A program made the position numbers and the translations under genes. A stretch of 64,000 nucleotides of DNA. It comes from Ilyomonas sp965199905. GTDB taxonomy: Bacteria; Bacteroidota; Bacteroidia; Chitinophagales; Chitinophagaceae. The stretch spans positions 1,240,001-1,304,000 of the forward strand of contig OZ241366.1 in NCBI GenBank assembly GCA_965199905.1. The letters are read 5' to 3'. Shown piece after piece: positions 62,335 through 64,000 of this stretch. Below the pieces are notes generated by a model that was not told the DNA's origin, ran no database searches, and was given only the letters and a program-made list of their open reading frames with translations. The first letter of the stretch is position 1. Every line of letters begins with the position of its first letter.

Positions 62335-63399
62335 TTATTGCTTTTCCTGAAAGTCTTTCATCAAATCAACCATTGCCTGCACACTGCTCAGCGGCATGGC
62401 ATTGTACATCGATACGCGCAAACCGCCCACACTTCGATGTCCTTTTACACCAATCATTCCATTTTGTTTGCACAGATTAAGAAATTGCTTTTCTTTTTCT
62501 GCATCCTGTATGATAAAAGTCGCGTTCATCAGGCTGCGATCTTCTTTTGCAACAACAGGAGTAAATACTGGCAATGAATCCAGTGCGTTGTAAAACAAAT
62601 CAGCACGCTCTTTCGCGCGGCGGGCCATTTCGGGCAAGCCACCTTCTTTCTTTATCCAGCGCAACGTAAGCATGGAAACATATACCGCAAAAACGGGTGG
62701 CGTATTCAGCAATGAACCGGCTTCAATGTGCTCGCGATAATCCATAATCGTTGGAATGGGACGAGTAATTTTACCCAGAATATCCTTTTTCAGCACTATC
62801 AGATTCACGCCCGCAGCACCGGCATTTTTTTGCGCACCGGCATAAATTAAGCTGAGCTTATTCCACTCCATCGGCTTGCTAAAAATATCACTGCTCATGT
62901 CGGCGATAAGAGGAACAGATGCATCAGGCACCTCGTGCCATTGCGTGCCTTCGACGGTATTGTTCGTAGTATAATGCAGGTAAACCGCATCATCAGGAAC
63001 CGTGAAGCTCTTAGAAATATAGGAATGATTTTTATCTTTTGTAGAAGACACTTCAGCCACGTTGCCAAAAAACCGGGCTTCTTTGATCGCCTTGCTTCCC
63101 CAGATTCCGTTGTTGATGTAAGCAGCCGTTTTATCAATGTCTAACAGGTTCATTGGCACACGCATAAACTCTGTAGTGGCTCCTCCATGCAGGAACAAAA
63201 CATTATAATCATCATTCAGCTCCATCAGCTCCTTTACCAATGCCTGCGCCTCATCCATTACATCCTGAAACCAGGATGTGCGATGACCAATTTCAAGAAT
63301 GGACAACCCGATACCATTGAAATTGCGGATGGCTTCGGCAGCCTGCTGCAACACTTCTTCAGGTAAAATGGATGGGCCAGAATTAAAGTTGTACATCAT
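62335..63399 (-). CDS. serC: Phosphoserine aminotransferase
   Basis: SerC converts 3-phosphohydroxypyruvate to phosphoserine (and serves in pyridoxal phosphate synthesis). The 354-residue PLP enzyme opens with NFNSGPSILPEEVLQQAAE and has HGGATTEFMRVP (about 75), DMSSDIFSKPMEW (about 170) and YAGAQKNAGAAG with the PLP-binding Lys (about 193), plus the KGHRSVGGLRVSMYNAM region. Length is normal. It leads a cluster with a DUF1015 gene and a TPR protein. No serA or serB is visible in the window. Confidence 0.95.
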   Translation of the reverse strand: MMYNFNSGPSILPEEVLQQAAEAIRNFNGIGLSILEIGHRTSWFQDVMDEAQALVKELMELNDDYNVLFLHGGATTEFMRVPMNLLDIDKTAAYINNGIWGSKAIKEARFFGNVAEVSSTKDKNHSYISKSFTVPDDAVYLHYTTNNTVEGTQWHEVPDASVPLIADMSSDIFSKPMEWNKLSLIYAGAQKNAGAAGVNLIVLKKDILGKITRPIPTIMDYREHIEAGSLLNTPPVFAVYVSMLTLRWIKKEGGLPEMARRAKERADLFYNALDSLPVFTPVVAKEDRSLMNATFIIQDAEKEKQFLNLCKQNGMIGVKGHRSVGGLRVSMYNAMPLSSVQAMVDLMKDFQEKQ

Positions 63400-63619
63400 A
63401 TCAAACCAGTTAAGGCCGCAAAGTAAATTGTTTTATTACAAAGCCCTGTTATGTTAAAATGGATTTTCTCTTTCTGTCAACAGGTTATTCACATAAACAG
63501 TTTGCATAAAAAAGTTTTCTGCAAACTAATTACTTTAGCAAAATAATTACTAATAAAAATAGCAGCCGGCAACAGGTTGTAAGCCTGCTGCTGACTGAAT
63601 AACAACTAAAAACAAAAAC
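63400..63619. promoter_or_regulatory. Divergent promoter region of serC and the Y-family polymerase
   Basis: 220 bases between the two starts. An inverted repeat, GTTTGCA (63500-63506) and TGCAAAC (63520-63526), lies upstream of the polymerase gene and could be an operator. A direct repeat AATTACT occurs at 63527-63533 and 63543-63549. Nothing here proves regulation. Confidence 0.35.
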
Positions 63620-64000
63620 ATGATTGCAATTGTGGATTGCAACAGCTTCTACTGCTCGTGCGAGCGAGTGTTTCGCCCCGACCTGACGACAAAGCCGGTT
63701 GTCGTGCTCAGCAACAATGATGGCTGCGTGGTATCGCGAACTGATGAGGCGGTTTCACTTGGTGTAACGATGGCGGTTCCTTATTTCCAGGTAAAAGATA
63801 TGGTAGAGCAAAATAAGATGGATGTGTTTTCCTCTAACTACAACCTTTATGGCGACATGAGCTGGCGCGTAATGGAAACTCTGCGTCAGCTTGCGGGCAA
63901 AGACAACGTAGAAGTATACTCGGTAGATGAAGCCTTTGTGAACCTCGGCAATATAACAGATGTGCAGGACATCTGTCACTCGTTCAAAAATACGGTTGAA
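63620..64000 (+). CDS. Y-family translesion DNA polymerase, cut at the window end
   Basis: The first 127 residues of a UmuC/DinB-type polymerase: MIAIVDCNSFYCSCERVFRP with the metal-binding Asp6, the little-finger-adjacent YGDMSWRVMETL segment and the active-site YSVDEAF with Asp103 and Glu104. It bypasses DNA damage. The CERVF..DL motif and SNNDGC pattern fit the UmuC type. A UmuD partner is not visible in the window and may lie elsewhere. The gene runs beyond position 64000, so the C-terminal part was not seen. Confidence 0.88.
   Translation, partial: MIAIVDCNSFYCSCERVFRPDLTTKPVVVLSNNDGCVVSRTDEAVSLGVTMAVPYFQVKDMVEQNKMDVFSSNYNLYGDMSWRVMETLRQLAGKDNVEVYSVDEAFVNLGNITDVQDICHSFKNTVE

Overview
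The window looks like chromosomal DNA of a Bacteroidota species, most likely a member of the Chitinophagaceae; the family-level call is inference. Supporting signs are a giant PKD-repeat protein followed by a type IX secretion (T9SS) type B sorting domain, -7 promoter elements of the TAnnTTTGC type, paired DUF1573 proteins, a stand-alone GlmU-family protein, a short AMP nucleosidase, a cysteine-free sirtuin and CcmD/CcsA/CcmB-type cytochrome biogenesis genes. Almost everything is housekeeping or ordinary accessory content. No CRISPR array, tRNA, rRNA, prophage or complete transposon was seen.

Layout. 0.3-9.6 kb: a two-gene ABC module, lnt, a secreted M1 peptidase, a PepSY-like protein, a sterol-desaturase-family hydroxylase, several small envelope proteins and a frameshifted lipoprotein. 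9.8-14.2 kb: a short inverted-repeat element and terminator, then tpiA, a DUF4177 protein, a GlmU-family protein, a lipoprotein serine hydrolase and a TsaC/Sua5-type tRNA-modification enzyme. 14.3-22.7 kb: three glycosyltransferases, two DUF1573 proteins, an HsdR-N-type nuclease domain, AMP nucleosidase, a second sterol-desaturase-family enzyme, a cysteine-cluster protein and rlmD. 22.8-29.8 kb: paired rhomboids (the second lacks the catalytic serine), paired endonuclease/exonuclease/phosphatase proteins, a Crp/Fnr regulator next to a YiaA/B-like membrane protein, a protein-glutaminase-like protein, a metallophosphoesterase and a catalase-like gene fragment. 30-36 kb: a CocE/NonD hydrolase, a SemiSWEET transporter, and a RidA / D-threonine-aldolase-like / membrane-dipeptidase cluster that suggests D-amino-acid catabolism.

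36-64 kb: the PKD/T9SS giant interrupted by one in-frame stop; superoxide dismutase; rpmH-rnpA-yidD; murI; gdhA; ccsA-ccmD and ccmB with a decayed VapBC pair just upstream of ccmB; tdk; waaA; a ParDE-like pair whose toxin carries an in-frame stop; a sirtuin; a saccharopine-dehydrogenase-family protein; a GYF_2 membrane protein; uxaA; a TPR protein-DUF1015-serC cluster; and the start of a Y-family polymerase cut by the window end.

Three observations stand out. First, a dispersed intergenic repeat of about 105-135 bp occurs three times in the same orientation (26.9, 31.9 and 44.3 kb) and ends in a highly conserved segment. Second, several genes are broken by single events (frameshifts at 9.37 and 48.8 kb, in-frame stops at 41.26 and 54.17 kb), affecting a lipoprotein, two toxins and a secreted giant. 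Third, catalytic or metal-binding residues are missing from two otherwise intact enzymes (second rhomboid, sirtuin). No clear new multi-gene defence or mobile system was identified.
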